64,000 nucleotides of DNA, taken from contig CM053336.1 of the NCBI GenBank assembly GCA_028583605.1, positions 28,440,312 through 28,504,311 of the forward strand, read 5' to 3'. Positions 10,532 through 21,234 of this stretch are shown here, piece after piece (within the stretch, counting starts at the first letter, position 1; each line of letters starts with the position of its first letter). Position numbers and translations under genes: made by a program. The notes beneath the pieces were generated by a model that saw only the letters and a list, made by a program, of their open reading frames with translations, searched no databases and was not told the DNA's origin. Source of the stretch: Dastarcus helophoroides. Its lineage: Eukaryota > Arthropoda > Insecta > Coleoptera > Bothrideridae.

Positions 10532-11544
10532 TATTGGCCGTTCTGGTCCAACACCTTTTGCCATCTTTCTGGTGATAGCATAATTCCACGCTCATAAAAT
10601 TGTTGGTCTTTGCTGGAAAAAAACTGATCGAGGTAGTTTTTGACCTCATTTGAGGTGAAGGTTTTACCGTCTAAAAAATTTTGGAGTGACCGGAACAAAT
10701 AATAATCCGATGGTGCCAGGTCTGGAGAATATGGTGGGTATGGCATTGTATCCCATTCAAGCTGTAAAAGCTTTTGGCGAGTGACCAAACTTGTGTGAGG
10801 TCTCGCGTTGTTTTGGTGAAACACTACACCTTTCCTGTTGATTAGTTCTGGCTTTTTCTGTTGAAGTGCATCATTCGGTTTGTCCAGCTGATGACAGTAG
10901 ACTTCCGAATTAATCGTTGCGTTATCCAGTAAAAGCTCAAAAAAAAACGATTCCTTTAAAATCCCTCCAAACAGACAGCATCACCTTTTTTTGATGAATA
11001 TCGGCTTTGGAAATGGTTTGAGCCGGTTCATTTTTTTTGCTCCATGACCTCTTGCATTTGACGTTGTATACAACCCATTTTTCGTCCTCAGTGATGATAC
11101 GCTTCAAAAACCGATCATTTTCGTGACGTTTGAGAAACGAATCGCAGACGTCAATACGGCGACACAGATTTCTCTCTGTGAGAACATGGGGAACCCATAC
11201 ATCGAGCTTCGAGGATAATCCCAGGCCCTTCAGGTGGTCATAAACTGTTGAATTCTGATCTCACGTGTTGTTATTCGCCGGTTCGCATCAACTAATGCCT
11301 TTATCGCGTTTTTATCAGCTTCAACCGGCCTTCCCGAACGTGGTGCATCTTCGACATCAAAATTGCCGGATCGAAATTTAGCGAACCAGTTCTGGCACTG
11401 GCGTACTGTCAACACACCTTCTCCATACACATCGGTCAATTTCTTTCTGGCTTGAACAGCATTTTTACCCTTTCTGTAGTAAAACAGTAAGATATGTCGA
11501 AAATGCTGCTTATCGCTCTCCATATTTAAAAGGGCACCAACCAA
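10532..11544 (-). pseudogene. mariner transposase, disrupted
   Basis: The frame starts at an ATG near 11544 or, more likely, at the internal MESDKQHFRHILLFYYRKG start used by mariner proteins. Visible parts are the HTH with QNWFAKFRSGNFDVEDAPRS and GRPVE, then after a gap with frameshifts FHQNNARPH, which holds the second catalytic Asp position with D changed to N, and YSPDLAPSDYYLFRSLQNFL with the third Asp. WQKVLDQNGQY is at the C-terminus. The motif spacing fits the DD34D mariner family. Loss of the second Asp, frame breaks between 10830 and 11230, and the palindromic insertion at the last codons all make it inactive. Confidence 0.85.
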
Positions 11545-11574
11545 AAACTACTGCTTTGTCCCGAATTACACACT

Positions 11575-12141
11575 TTCGGTAATCTCCCACACAGACATTA
11601 AATTTGCTTTTGTCGCTATAGATAACTTTGCCCCAGTCATGTTTGGTCCACGAAAGTTTTGATTTGGCTCAAATGTAACGATTCTTTTTTTGCTTTTCCG
11701 TCAGCAATGGTTTTTCTTTGGCGTATACTCGGAAGTCAAAAAATAGAAGATTTATACCGCAAGGAAGTACCTATCAAACATACCTTATAAAAATTAAGAC
11801 CGCTCTTGTGGATGGATATATTTGCGACAGCATTCTCTGGATACATTCATCCTAGTTTCTCAGTTCCATCTTGCGGTTACTTCCCGTAGTGTATTTCTTC
11901 TTCCCGACTTACATATTCTAATTAAATGCCTAACACTCCTTTGAGAAACAGCTTTTGGACAGCCTAAGCTTTTACCGCGAACTACAACACTGGCAGTCTC
12001 ACCGTATTTCTTAATTATATTAAATACAGTAGTAGTTGCTATAGCCAATTCACTGGAAATTTCACGCTTTGTTTTCCCTTTGAGGTACTGATAAATAATA
12101 ATTTCTCGCACCTTTGTATCAGTAGGTTTTCCACGTACCAT
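11575..12141 (-). pseudogene. Tc1-like transposase N-terminal half
   Basis: From an ATG at 12141 the minus strand reads an N-terminal paired-type HTH (KGKTKREISSELAIATTTVF) with a GRPR-like basic linker and SVRHLIRICKSGRRNTLREV. After frame breaks come KPLLTEKQKKNRY and a catalytic-start region IYSDKSKFNV, where the usual SDE is SDK. The frame ends where the mariner element begins near 11560, so the catalytic half is missing. This would be a Tc1-family transposase and is non-functional here. No TIRs were identified. Confidence 0.75.
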
Positions 12142-12429
12142 TATTGTATTTTACTCGTAATAAAACTGACGGTTGTTAATAATTAATACCCAAATGACGC
12201 GTGACAATTCTTGTTTGTTTCATTTTAAAGCCTCCTTCGCGTCAGGCTGATAAAACTCAAGAAACGTGAGAAAAAGCAAAACATGTTCCAATATTTAGTT
12301 GTCAGCATTTTTCGATTATCAAACAATTAATTAAATAGTAATCAACATAAAATATCTAATTAAACCGTAAAAATAAGTCCACACATGATCAAAAATGTTG
12401 TTAATTTCATATGTATGTCGGAACTGAAG
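12142..12429. other. Intergenic interval
   Basis: AT-rich with no credible frame. It may contain the outer part of the Tc1 relic. Confidence 0.4.
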
Positions 12430-12850
12430 GGTTGAGGGTTTGCCGGTCATCCATTATTTTGGTAATTTAAAATAATAACAAACACCTTGACACGATTAAT
12501 TAGTTTTATTGCAACAAACACTACAACGACCGATACAGCGATCCACGAGAACCGTAAATTAATTATTATTTAAAACTAGACTTTAAACAATAAAATAAAA
12601 GAACAAAGAACTAGCGATCCGGAGCCGGTTCCGATTGCCTTCAGATCTCTCAATTCACTGCCTCTACTTTCCGCAACCAAATCCCTTTTTTCCCCGGCCC
12701 CGTTCCACTCAACGTGATATTTCATTTATAAAAATATCAGTGGGTTCTTTGTTCCTTATCCTAGACTAAACATTGAAACAAACTTACAAGACCGATCTCG
12801 GTCCCCTAATTTATTGACTACGTGCGGGCCGGCTTTTCGACCTGCTGGAG
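12430..12850 (-). repeat. Probable LTR / 3' region of a Gypsy element
   Basis: Downstream of the Gypsy integrase on the minus strand lies a mixed-composition block containing a purine tract (GGGGCCGGGGAAAAAAGGGA), an AATAAA-like signal near 12510 and no long frame. Its position after integrase fits a polypurine tract plus 3' LTR. I could not find the matching second LTR, so the limits are approximate. Confidence 0.4.
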
Positions 12851-12989
12851 TCATATAAGATAAACAAAACTTATTACTAGGAAACTATCACATATCCACT
12901 TAAAATAACACGGCTTCGTCGACATGTACAATGAAAAAAAATGAATAAAAGAATTTCCATAAACTGGCGTTTTATTCGCAAAGTAACTG

Positions 12990-13500
12990 CTTGTTTCAAC
13001 ATATAGTTGTTGGGGCTCATAGAGCCATACCAATTCGCCCCTTACTGAACCTCCATGGTTGGCGTTTACGTCAGATCTTGTTTTCATCCGGTCCGTCCCA
13101 AGTTGATCTTCGTCCGCATCAGGGCATGTGTTTCCAATATCGCTTCCCTCAAGCCGTCTACGAAATCGTCTCCCTAGAGGTCTCCCTTGGTGATCCAAAT
13201 AACAAGTCACGCGAAAGCCGCAGTTGCCTCCTGAAGCTCACTTTTGCGGGAGTTTGACCTGTAGTTTCCTGAGTTGCCGCGAAATAGGCCATTAAAAACA
13301 GTGGTAGTTGTCGGTTCCAGTCTCTCTGATGCTTGGACACGACCTTCGAAAGATGTTCCTTCAAGCTCCTGTTAAATCTTTCCACCATTCCATTAGACTG
13401 GATGAAGAGGTGTCGTTCGAGTTTTCTTTATCCCAAGAAGACTGTACACGTCTTGGAGGACCCCCGAATCGAAGTTCCTTCTTTGGTCCTCTTTCTTGGC
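12990..13500 (-). pseudogene. Ty3/Gypsy integrase C-terminal fragment
   Basis: The minus strand reads TTPLHPQSNGMVERFNRSLK, the conserved end of the integrase catalytic core containing the catalytic Glu. Next is DWNRQLPLFLMAYFAATQET, then TPAKV and LRLSRDLLFG, and after a frame change DRMKTRSDVNANHGG with VWLYEPQ in the C-terminal domain. Integrase inserts retrotransposon cDNA. Only the last third remains: the zinc-binding domain and the first two catalytic acids are gone. Immediately upstream on the same strand is a Gypsy leader and gag start, so nearly all of gag-pol has been deleted between 13500 and 13507. Confidence 0.85.
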
Positions 13501-13504
13501 GTTT

Positions 13505-13680
13505 GGTCTTTAAACATTGCTAATATCGCTTGCAATTGTTGTTTCATTTTGACCGATTTTAATCTCGTTTCCATAAAGCGTTCTAAAATGTTCAAAATTT
13601 TTCTCGACGCTCCCTTTATAAATTATTTTTCTGTTTATAACGTCCGTGATAAAGTCTAAATTTAATTATCACTGCAAGCT
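13505..13680 (-). pseudogene. Gypsy 5' leader and gag start (copy 1)
   Basis: On the minus strand a leader block (GGACGTTATAAACAG and following) leads to an ATG at 13547 and MKQQLQAILAMFKD. The same arrangement occurs at 40515-40640. The two copies align through GGACGTT, the A/T block, AAAATCGG and the ATG, which identifies the start of a gag gene from one Gypsy family. The frame runs straight into integrase sequence at 13500, indicating an internal deletion. Confidence 0.65.
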
Positions 13681-14222
13681 GCGATTCACTAACGCAATAT
13701 TTCGAAACCTCTCTCTCCTTTGCAACTTCTACTCCCATCTTTTCTGTTATATTTGTTAATAGACTATGCAATTCTTGTTTCTCTTTATTCCTTCTCTGTT
13801 CTTCTTCTTTCTCTTTATAAAAGCTATGTCCACATAAGAGCAAAGACACTATATCGAGAATTTCTATATAAGTCCACAGGGTTAGTTCAACATGATCAAG
13901 TTGTGCCATTATCTCAGACGCATCCAGTGTCACTAATTTTGATAGATCCTCACAAGTTTCCAGGTCTTGATCCTCAAGGAACTTTATACAAAATATTCCC
14001 CATTCTAGGTTAATTTGGATTCCAGACTGAATCCTTGACACTGCTAGGTGTAATTAGGAATACCTTTGTTCCATGTACTGCACAATACCATTCTGTAAAG
14101 GAGCGCGGCGATGTACAAATTTTGTATACAATCTCTGGTGTAATTGTGTTCTTATGGAATATCGAGGTAAATTGTACCAAACTGCAGATGACTAGTGAAA
14201 ATTCTCCTGCAAGTTATTAATT
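13681..14222 (-). pseudogene. Viral-relic flank: glycoprotein tail and hydrophobic/charged ORF
   Basis: The minus strand reads AGEFSLVICSLVQFTSIFHK at about 14160-14217. This closely matches the tail of the second glycoprotein relic near 24790-24850, so the glycoprotein-related sequence continues here. A different frame, 13616-14041, carries a hydrophobic segment (LTLWTYIEILDIVSLLLCG) followed by a Lys/Glu/Arg-rich stretch (FYKEKEEEQRRNKEKQE). That stretch could be a cytoplasmic tail or more of the Gypsy gag coil. I cannot assign the 141-codon frame with confidence. It is broken and ends in the Gypsy leader. Confidence 0.4.
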
Positions 14223-14345
14223 TCGCCTGAGGAAATTAGTTTTTAAAAACTTATTTTTACTTTAAAATTGCAGAGAGGTTTTTACATATGTAAACTAATT
14301 TTATCATGCAAGAAGAACCAGTCAGACTGAATAATAATATGTTTG

Positions 14346-15950
14346 TCACTCTTTTATAATATTTGTAACACTAGCGACGTCGCAACGTCTTGGATTACGC
14401 TGCGGCGAGGATTTTCTTGCCTTTAACTTGCATGTTGCACGATAGAAATATTCTTTGGTATGTATCCCATTTTCATTGTTGTCTTCCGGGTCCTTTCTAT
14501 GTGAGTACACCAACCACACACAATGGATTGGTTTTAGGATCGTAGGGATCCACATTCAAGGTAATTGAGGTACAATGCACTAGAGACTCGGTGAACTAAT
14601 GATTGGAATACTCTCGTTGACCACATGTGCAGGAGCTAAATGTGATATTTCCTCCATTGTTTTTGAATTGTTCAATATTGTAGACACCTTTTAAAAACCA
14701 CTTGCCCAAGTGCTTGCTGACTGTGACATCACTCCTGCTGCTGCTAGCATTCGAATCCTAGCTACTGCATCAGCTCTTGTCTTGTATACAAAGTATATGA
14801 TATATATTGTTAATGCCAAGGACGCATATGCAGCAAGGAATTTAGTTAAGTCTGGTAGGAAGTCTGTTATAGGTTTTAGTAAGTTTGTGGACTCCAATGT
14901 CTGATGCCTACTTTCCCAATCAGCAATGGCATCGTCCTCTGTACAAAACTTAATTTCTCTTAGAGCGTCAGGGGAAATTAGGGTTGATACGTTCACAAAT
15001 CCGTTATGCATTAATATCTTAGCACTGTCTATCACAGGTTTTCTAATCGACAATTTAGCAGCCTTTTCTTGGAACTTGTAATACCGATTGACTCCTTTGT
15101 CCAGATCCGCTAAAGACACCATTTGTCTGACATCTGGGCTACAGGCACTACTGTAACGAGTTAGACAAAACACTAGACGCTTGGCGAAGGGTATCCCCAC
15201 AGTGGTTGTACGATTCTTTGAACTCCTTTTCCTATAACCCGGAAGGACGGTGAATAATGTGGGCTTGTTAAGCTGATCAATTTTTATGGAATCATCAGCT
15301 TCAGAAATACAGGTTTGGGTCATTAATTGTGGTTCTTGGGATGGGGATACTATCCAACTGCATAATCCAATGCTTTTTATTATGGTGTGAATATTTGGAG
15401 GGAGCTTATAAGTCTTTAACAAGCAGGTTGTATTTCCGATTTAGTAATGGAGCTAGGACACATAGATCATCTGTCCATCCCAATCCTCCATCTAAACATG
15501 TATGATGTGTATTTGACCCACAAGCTAGGTATTCAGCCACGGTCAAAGTATACCAGTGTGTGAGACATTCAGGAAATATGTAATACTGGTTTTCCAAGGA
15601 TAGCTGCATCGAGCAATTATGCCTATAAACTGATGTCGAAGCCAGCTTGTAAACTGTTGATTGTTCTCTAGAATTAATCACCGGGAGTTTGTAGTCGTAA
15701 ACAAGCTGCACCCCATCAATATATATCTGTGCTGACTCATGGGCGAAGAAGGGAGTTCGTGAAATGCCAGTGACTAATTAGTAACTGATTTAAGTGATTA
15801 CATGCAAATTTTCAGGATTCAGGAAGACATCGTCGCGTAAATGACTTCATGATGTCATCCTATTGCGTATACATTGCCCTGATTTGGACCGTCAAAGTTA
15901 CCTGAGAATCCAGAACACCCTTTCCCCTTATTAAATTTTTATAGAAGAAT
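14346..15950 (-). pseudogene. Endogenous viral glycoprotein relic 1 (Chuviridae-like or env-like)
   Basis: Read from about 15950 downward, the minus strand carries GVLDSQVTL, then AQIYIDG, HHTCLDGGLGWT, SWIVSPSQEPQLMTQTC, a longest clean frame at 14691-15422 and a membrane segment (AAYASLALTIYIIYFVYK, about 14780-14840). A basic KTRAD motif and SQSASTWASGF follow. Every one of these blocks recurs in the same order at 24800-26850, so this is the C-terminal two thirds of a membrane fusion-type glycoprotein. Stops and frameshifts occur near 15840, 15780, 15410 and 14690, and about 130 bp of extra sequence interrupts the tail at 14222-14350. The viral family is inferred, with a retroelement envelope as the alternative. 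Confidence 0.6.
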
Positions 15951-16529
15951 TCCTTACTACAAAAATATATAACTACGTTTCGCTACAATATTGTCATGTT
16001 TTCCATCGATAGTTCCCACTCAATTAACAAAATTACATTTTTTTCAAAGTTATTTGCGATCTGTATCCACTCATCTTGCGTCGACCGAAACCGTTAAAAA
16101 TAACACTCATTATTGTATTTGCGGAAAATTCAAGATATTGAAGAAATGAATGTGAGTAATACATCCACAAGTTCACTATTAGTAACCAGCGATCGTAACC
16201 AAACTTGAAATATAGCTCTACAGGTCTCTGGTATTATTTTCCCCAATGATTGCGGAGAAAATTAGTGCTAAAAATTTTAAATCTCCATAATTCCTCCCAG
16301 TGGCTAAACAGCGAAGTGTCAATCCCTCATGTGGTGATATAGAGGTCCTTAAAATCACATCCTTTCAGTAACTTAAGTAGGTAATTATTTTTTGAAAAAA
16401 AAAAGCACGAAAGTCGCAAAGTAGAGGTAAAAAAAAAGTGTGATGGATGAACCTGGTGACTTTTCAATGTCGGTGTCTTTAATTTCTTTGAAGGGTCAGC
16501 AGGAGATATAAAGTACATTGTTTGGAATA
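15951..16529. other. Interval without recognised gene
   Basis: No convincing frame. A 63-codon minus frame at 16327-16518 overlaps the P-element tail region and shows no motif. Confidence 0.4.
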
Positions 16530-18366
16530 AGGAAAGTGAAGAGCGCCAAAGGAGAGATGCCTAGATTTTTGCGACACTGCACACCGAAGTTCTCTACCTG
16601 CTGAGAGATAAAGCGATACACCGTTGACGCTATCAAACATTTTATAAAAGAATAAAAGTAGATCAGCAGTGTTAACTGCTTTGGGATCCAGATAGAATTG
16701 AGAAGTGGGTTGCAACTCGACACTAGTCCCGGCACAAAGATTCATTGCAGTTCCTACTGTATGACTAAAAACTTGTGTGCAATTTTTAACTCTCATTTTT
16801 TTAATTTTGTTTGGAATAATATGTTCATCTGTGATTTTATAAAATTGACTGTAGGTTTGTCCATGACTTTTGTCGAGTTCATATAGTCGCATCACGTGTG
16901 ACTAAGAGGCAACTTTTTCTTTACTATCCTGAACAAAATGTAGATTATGATTTAATAAATTATTGCGTATGCCCTTCATAAGATGCGGAAAATCATATAA
17001 ATGAATAATTTCTTCATTGTCGATTAAATAACCGCGAAATCTATTTTCGATGTTATTTAATAGACAATGTCTTGTAGTTTCATTTAGAAGTTGATTGATT
17101 GCAGCTTGATTAGTAGCTCCTTGATCACATATAGATGCTACTATATTCAGACCCGTTTCCCTTATTTGCCGAACAACTTCTTTAATCATTCGTACTAAGT
17201 CAGCGGTTGACGTAGATCCTTCACAAAAAGTGTAACAAATTGGCTGTTTCCACTTTTTGCGAATTCCCTTTACCATGAATACTAAAGCGTGATCAGCAAA
17301 CTGGGCTCTTCTTTCACTTCCACCAAAATCGACAAAACCTTCAACAACATCCAACCGTTGATTATACTGTAGACCTGGTTGTAAAGATATTTCATCAAAC
17401 AAAAGGACACAATATCTATCAACAGCTTTCATTTTTTCTACAGAATGCTTCAAATGCAGAAATATATTTCTATTAATCCAGCAGTCAAAAGGTATTTCAT
17501 TAAGCAGTTTCGTTAAAATTTTGGGTGACTGTAGACTAAAAATTTTAGAAAGGAATCTGTATGCTTTGCCACTCTGTTTTATAGATTGAGAAAAGTATTT
17601 TATCACTTAAGGTAAATCTTCTTCCTCGTGGTTTATACTTTTGAGTACGCTGTAGAGAAAGGAAAAAATTGAAAGTGATATCATTAACATCTTTTAAAGC
17701 TGTTATCGTCTTTTTCGGAGACAGGCAAAAACGCAGACGGGCACGTGCGGATTTGCTTCAAAATTTTTGGTTGGAGACGATCTTCTTTAATCTACGTACT
17801 TCATTAAATAATAATTTTTCTTGAAGCGTCAAATGATGTCCCCTTGTAACTCCAATTTTTCAGAGTAAACTTTCTCTTTTGGTACCTATAACATCAAGTT
17901 GTAAGTAATCACAAATATAATATTTGATTTTCAAACTAAATGTAAATTAAATTAAAAAAATAAAAATAGAATAAACATAATGTTTGGCTTTTTTTTTAAA
18001 TTACCAAAAATATTTTAATTATTATTAAAATACATTGTTAAATACTAACTTGGTAGGTTCAGGGTTGGTAATGCAAATTTATTAAGTTTTTTCGGCCTGT
18101 CCTTGCACATATTATGAAAATGCAGATCGCACACAGGCAAGTTTTTAAGAATTTTCTTATCTTCAACTCCAGAAAGCCTACTATTCCCCTGATCTTTCAA
18201 TCCAAATGTCCCTCACACGGTTTTCTGCTGGTACAGTATATCTAAAACCATTTTACTATTGTATTATCTTCAAAAAACACCACTTTCGAATTCAATAAAA
18301 AATTATTAATTTTACCTACCTTACAGCTGTTCTATTTTCGTACCCGTAAACACAGTAAGGTCTCAT
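16530..18366 (-). pseudogene. P-element-like transposase with THAP exon
   Basis: The first exon (18320-18366) reads MRPYCVYGYENRTAVR, a THAP zinc-finger start, and ends at a GTAGGT splice donor. The second Cys of the usual C2CH pattern is Tyr. Further THAP sequence (ILKNLPVCDLHFHNMCKDR) lies near 18080-18180. The main body, 16902-17606, has LLFDEISLQPGLQYNQ with a catalytic Asp, VEGFVDFGG, KWKQPICYTFCEGSTSTADL, NIVASICDQGATNQAAIN and YDFPHLMKGIRNNLL, all hallmarks of the RNase H-like and GTP-binding regions of P/THAP9 transposases. It continues with RLYELDKSHGQTYS and VNTADLLLFF to about 16560. Frame breaks near 16900 and 17606 suggest it is dead. No 8-bp target duplication or TIR was identified. 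Confidence 0.82.
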
Positions 18367-18399
18367 GGTTTTGAATTGTAATTATCAGTAAAACAACAC

Positions 18400-19930
18400 A
18401 ATAACTGCACTCAAATTACAATATCGAAAGATTACGTCTTAAAATAAAGAAAGAATTAATGAAAGACAAAATTTGAATAGATCAGCAATTTTAAAATAAC
18501 CTTCCAGCAATATTACCAATCTTCGACGGAATCCAACCTTTAAGTCATAATCTCCCAGAAAGATAAGCAAAGTGACATCTATTTATGGGAGTCATAAATG
18601 TTAAGAGCGTTCGACATTGACACAGTAAATGTCATTGTCACTTTAACAATGTATTAGAAAGAAATGCATATATCGTTGTTGTGACATCAGCGCTATCTCT
18701 TCTACCTCTAAAAGCTCGAAGCGTCCTTGCGCATCTGTATTTCACATTCGCCGCCTGACGCTAATGGCACCATGCGGGACCTCTCCTGCTGCCATATGAT
18801 TGATACGTCATAGATCTGTTATGCATGCGCAATTGGCACGGGTAATTACGATTATTTTAAAGGGAAAAGATCGGGAAACTTACTTTATGGATGCGCCTCG
18901 TACGTTTCAAACTTTTATTATAAATAATATTCTAAATATTAGTTATATCTTGTTAGATCAACAGTTACTTCGTTATTTTGTCGAACTAATTTTGGGTTAT
19001 TTAATTTCTGACAGTATATTTTTAAGTACTTCATCATGTCACTTATGTAAAAACTTATATTCCTTGTTACGACTTAAAACTGTTACGGAGTTTTTCCCCA
19101 GTGAAGGAGTCGTGGCTAACTATTTATAATTTACTAGAAAAGTGCCACTATCAAACTAGGAAATAATTTCTTTCACTATCGCCGGCTAGCGTTGGGGAAA
19201 GAGCAAGAGCCTCTTCTTATTACACGCTGGGAGGCGTACACCCCTGTGAGGACTCCTCGTTTGGGCCGATGTGATACTCTAGTGAGTGGAAAACCTTCCA
19301 AAAATTGACAAGTCCGGAACTCAGGAGTGAAAATATTTCAAAGTCCCAGATTCCGCTTAAATAGAATTAAGCTTGGTAATTGCGCGGCACGACGGCTAAA
19401 GAATACCTAAAAGGGGCGCCAGGTGATTTTGAATCACGCAATATACCCATCGGAGACGTCGAATAATCACCAAAATGTACTCAAAACGGAAGCTGGACAA
19501 TTCACTCCCAGATGGCGTAGTTCCCGTTCTCGTTGCCACTCTCTGTCTTCTCTGTGACCTACCTTATTGAGAGTGTTGCTGTCTATGTTCTAACCTTACA
19601 ATTTAGACAGACAGGAAAATAATTTTTAGAAGCAATAAAACAAAATATTTCAAAGGCAGAATAAGTTCTAATGTAGTGCACGGTATTTTACACTTGATAA
19701 AGTACGCACTCAAGGCACGTGTATCTTTCACAAACTTTCTTATTTTGGTCTTAAATTACTGACACGATTTATTGGAAAGAAAGTGTGCACTTTGTTCCGT
19801 ACAGCTGTTTACAAAAGTTGGTAAACGTTACCTTTAATATATATATTTAAAATATTCAGTTCCTGTGACGTTTTAGCAACAAGAGCAGAGAAAAAATAAA
19901 GAACAACAAAAATTTGAAAATCACCCACAC
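18400..19930. other. Interval with no recognised gene
   Basis: One plus-strand frame (18800-19129, 109 codons, AT-rich and Leu/Ile/Phe-rich) shows no motif I can place. The stretch 19150-19580 has a somewhat higher GC content. No tRNA-like fold or family similarity was recognised. Confidence 0.4.
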
Positions 19931-19933
19931 AAA

Positions 19934-20505
19934 ATTAACACTGGCTGGACCCCAGCCCACCAGAACAAGCTACGTAAGCAAACGAAAAGGGGCGGTAGGT
20001 AAAATTTCAAACTGAATTATACTTTAGGTTACACTCCAAAAATCTGACATCTATGGTTGGGACAATCCCCAAATAATAATATAAAAAAGGGGTACTTAAG
20101 TGATCGTCGTGAAGGGTCCCAGGTCGAAAGGGATGCTGATATTTCGTGCAGCTATTGACTCGATTTACACGAACTCCCTTCGCCGAAGTCCTCGAAGCCC
20201 ACACTTGGAGGTTTCCACGTGACGATGACCACTCCTTTGGAACTCCTCGTGTCCCTTTTCAGGTCCTGATTGGCCGATCAGAGATGGATCCAAAGTTTCG
20301 GAAAAACAACCAAGATGCACTTGGAAAATGCTGTAACCTCACCTTGAGAAGGATGACACCCAAGTGAACGACAAGAGAGAAGATGGCCGATTTCCCCCAC
20401 ACCAAAACTGACAGAAGATATGCCAGCACTTATAAAACCAACCAATGTATGTTTGGTGGCCTAGCCACAAGCCCTATTTCTAAAGGAAATTTAAACCGTA
20501 ACAAT
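19934..20505 (-). repeat. LTR-like dispersed repeat, copy 1
   Basis: On the minus strand it begins TGTTACGGTTTAAATTTCC and includes a TATA-type GGTTTTATAAGTGCTGG. It matches 34266-35118 at high identity except for about 285 bp absent here. The TGTTACGG start is like many Gypsy LTRs. It abuts the Jockey reverse transcriptase, whose stop codon is created by the repeat. Confidence 0.65.
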
Positions 20506-21230
20506 GGCTTGTCTTAGAAAGGCGTTCTGGAACACCTGGAGTTTCTTCATCTGATTATCCGTCGCATGTGACCAAGCTACAGATGCGTAGGTCATCGCTG
20601 GTCTAATGATTGATTTGTATAGTAACACTTTAAGTCCAATGGACAGGTTACTATTTCTACCAATCATCGCTTGCAGCAGTCCCTTCAGCATTTTGGCTCT
20701 AGACACTGCATAATCGATGTGTGCCTGGAATGTAAGTCTTTTGTCAAGAATTACACCTAGATACTTTGCCTGAAGTCTCCAGTCGACGTTTTGCCCATGA
20801 ACATTTACATGTCCATATGGTTGGAGTCTTCTTCGAGTGAAAAAGAGAGCTTGGGTCTTGTTTGCGTTGACTTGGATTCTCCATTGACCGAAGCAATCTA
20901 GTAGACTCTATTGCCTCCTGAAGTCGCCTGGTGACCACCTCTGGACTGGAAAAGTACGCCACTAAAGCTGTGTCGTATGTGTAAGTTGCCAATAAGGTGT
21001 GGTCGATTGTTGGGATTGGTTCTCGGGAGGTCTGCTGTGAACAGAAAATACAGCAGAGGTGACAAGCCAGAGCCTTGAGGCACCCTCTACTGTAGTCTAA
21101 GCTGGTTTGATAGTTCCTGTCTCACCTTTGCTCTGAATGAGCGCTGGTCCAGGAACGAGCTTACCATTTGAACCATTGTTACGGGTATTCCAAACTGGTG
21201 CATCTTGAAACTAATTCTTGGTGCCAAATT
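20491..21230 (-). pseudogene. Jockey-type non-LTR reverse transcriptase fragment
   Basis: The minus strand shows GIPVTMVQMVSSFLDQRSFR, then PQGSGLSPLLYFLFTADLP, the conserved RT block 4, then a damaged ADD catalytic box near 20990 (AT.TYDTALVAYFSS with D changed to Y). A thumb-like stretch (AKYLGVILDKRLTF) precedes SRAKMLKGLLQAMIGRNSNL and a C-terminal RPAMTYASVAWSHA. It would reverse-transcribe a LINE RNA. Frame shifts occur near 21085, 20990 and 20720, and the 5' half of ORF2 is missing. It lies inside the 3' end of a hAT gene, consistent with a 5'-truncated LINE insertion, and is itself cut by the LTR-like repeat. Confidence 0.82.
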
Positions 21231-21234
21231 AATT

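Larger units (their letters stand above)
6186..11560 (-). mobile_element. mariner element split by a nested insertion
   Basis: A mariner-type terminus TTGGGTTGTTCGGAAAGTAA begins at 6186 next to a TA at 6184-6185. The transposase coding part lies at 10532-11544. The last codons and stop are on the far side of a 4.26-kb insertion (6274-10529) at a TA target. Joining the flanks across one TA gives a C-terminus ending NGQYII and a TAA stop, with an AATAAA just after. The opposite terminus near 11560 is not recognisable and the 5' side merges into a Tc1 relic. Confidence 0.75.

Noticed and set aside
13616..14041. 141-codon minus frame as an independent viral gene
   Set aside because: It spans several sources (glycoprotein-tail frame on one side, Gypsy leader on the other), so the open frame may be composite. 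Listed only as flank.
18800..19129. 109-codon plus-strand frame
   Set aside because: AT-driven Leu/Ile/Phe-rich sequence, with no motif, no promoter or splice context and no repeat elsewhere in the window.
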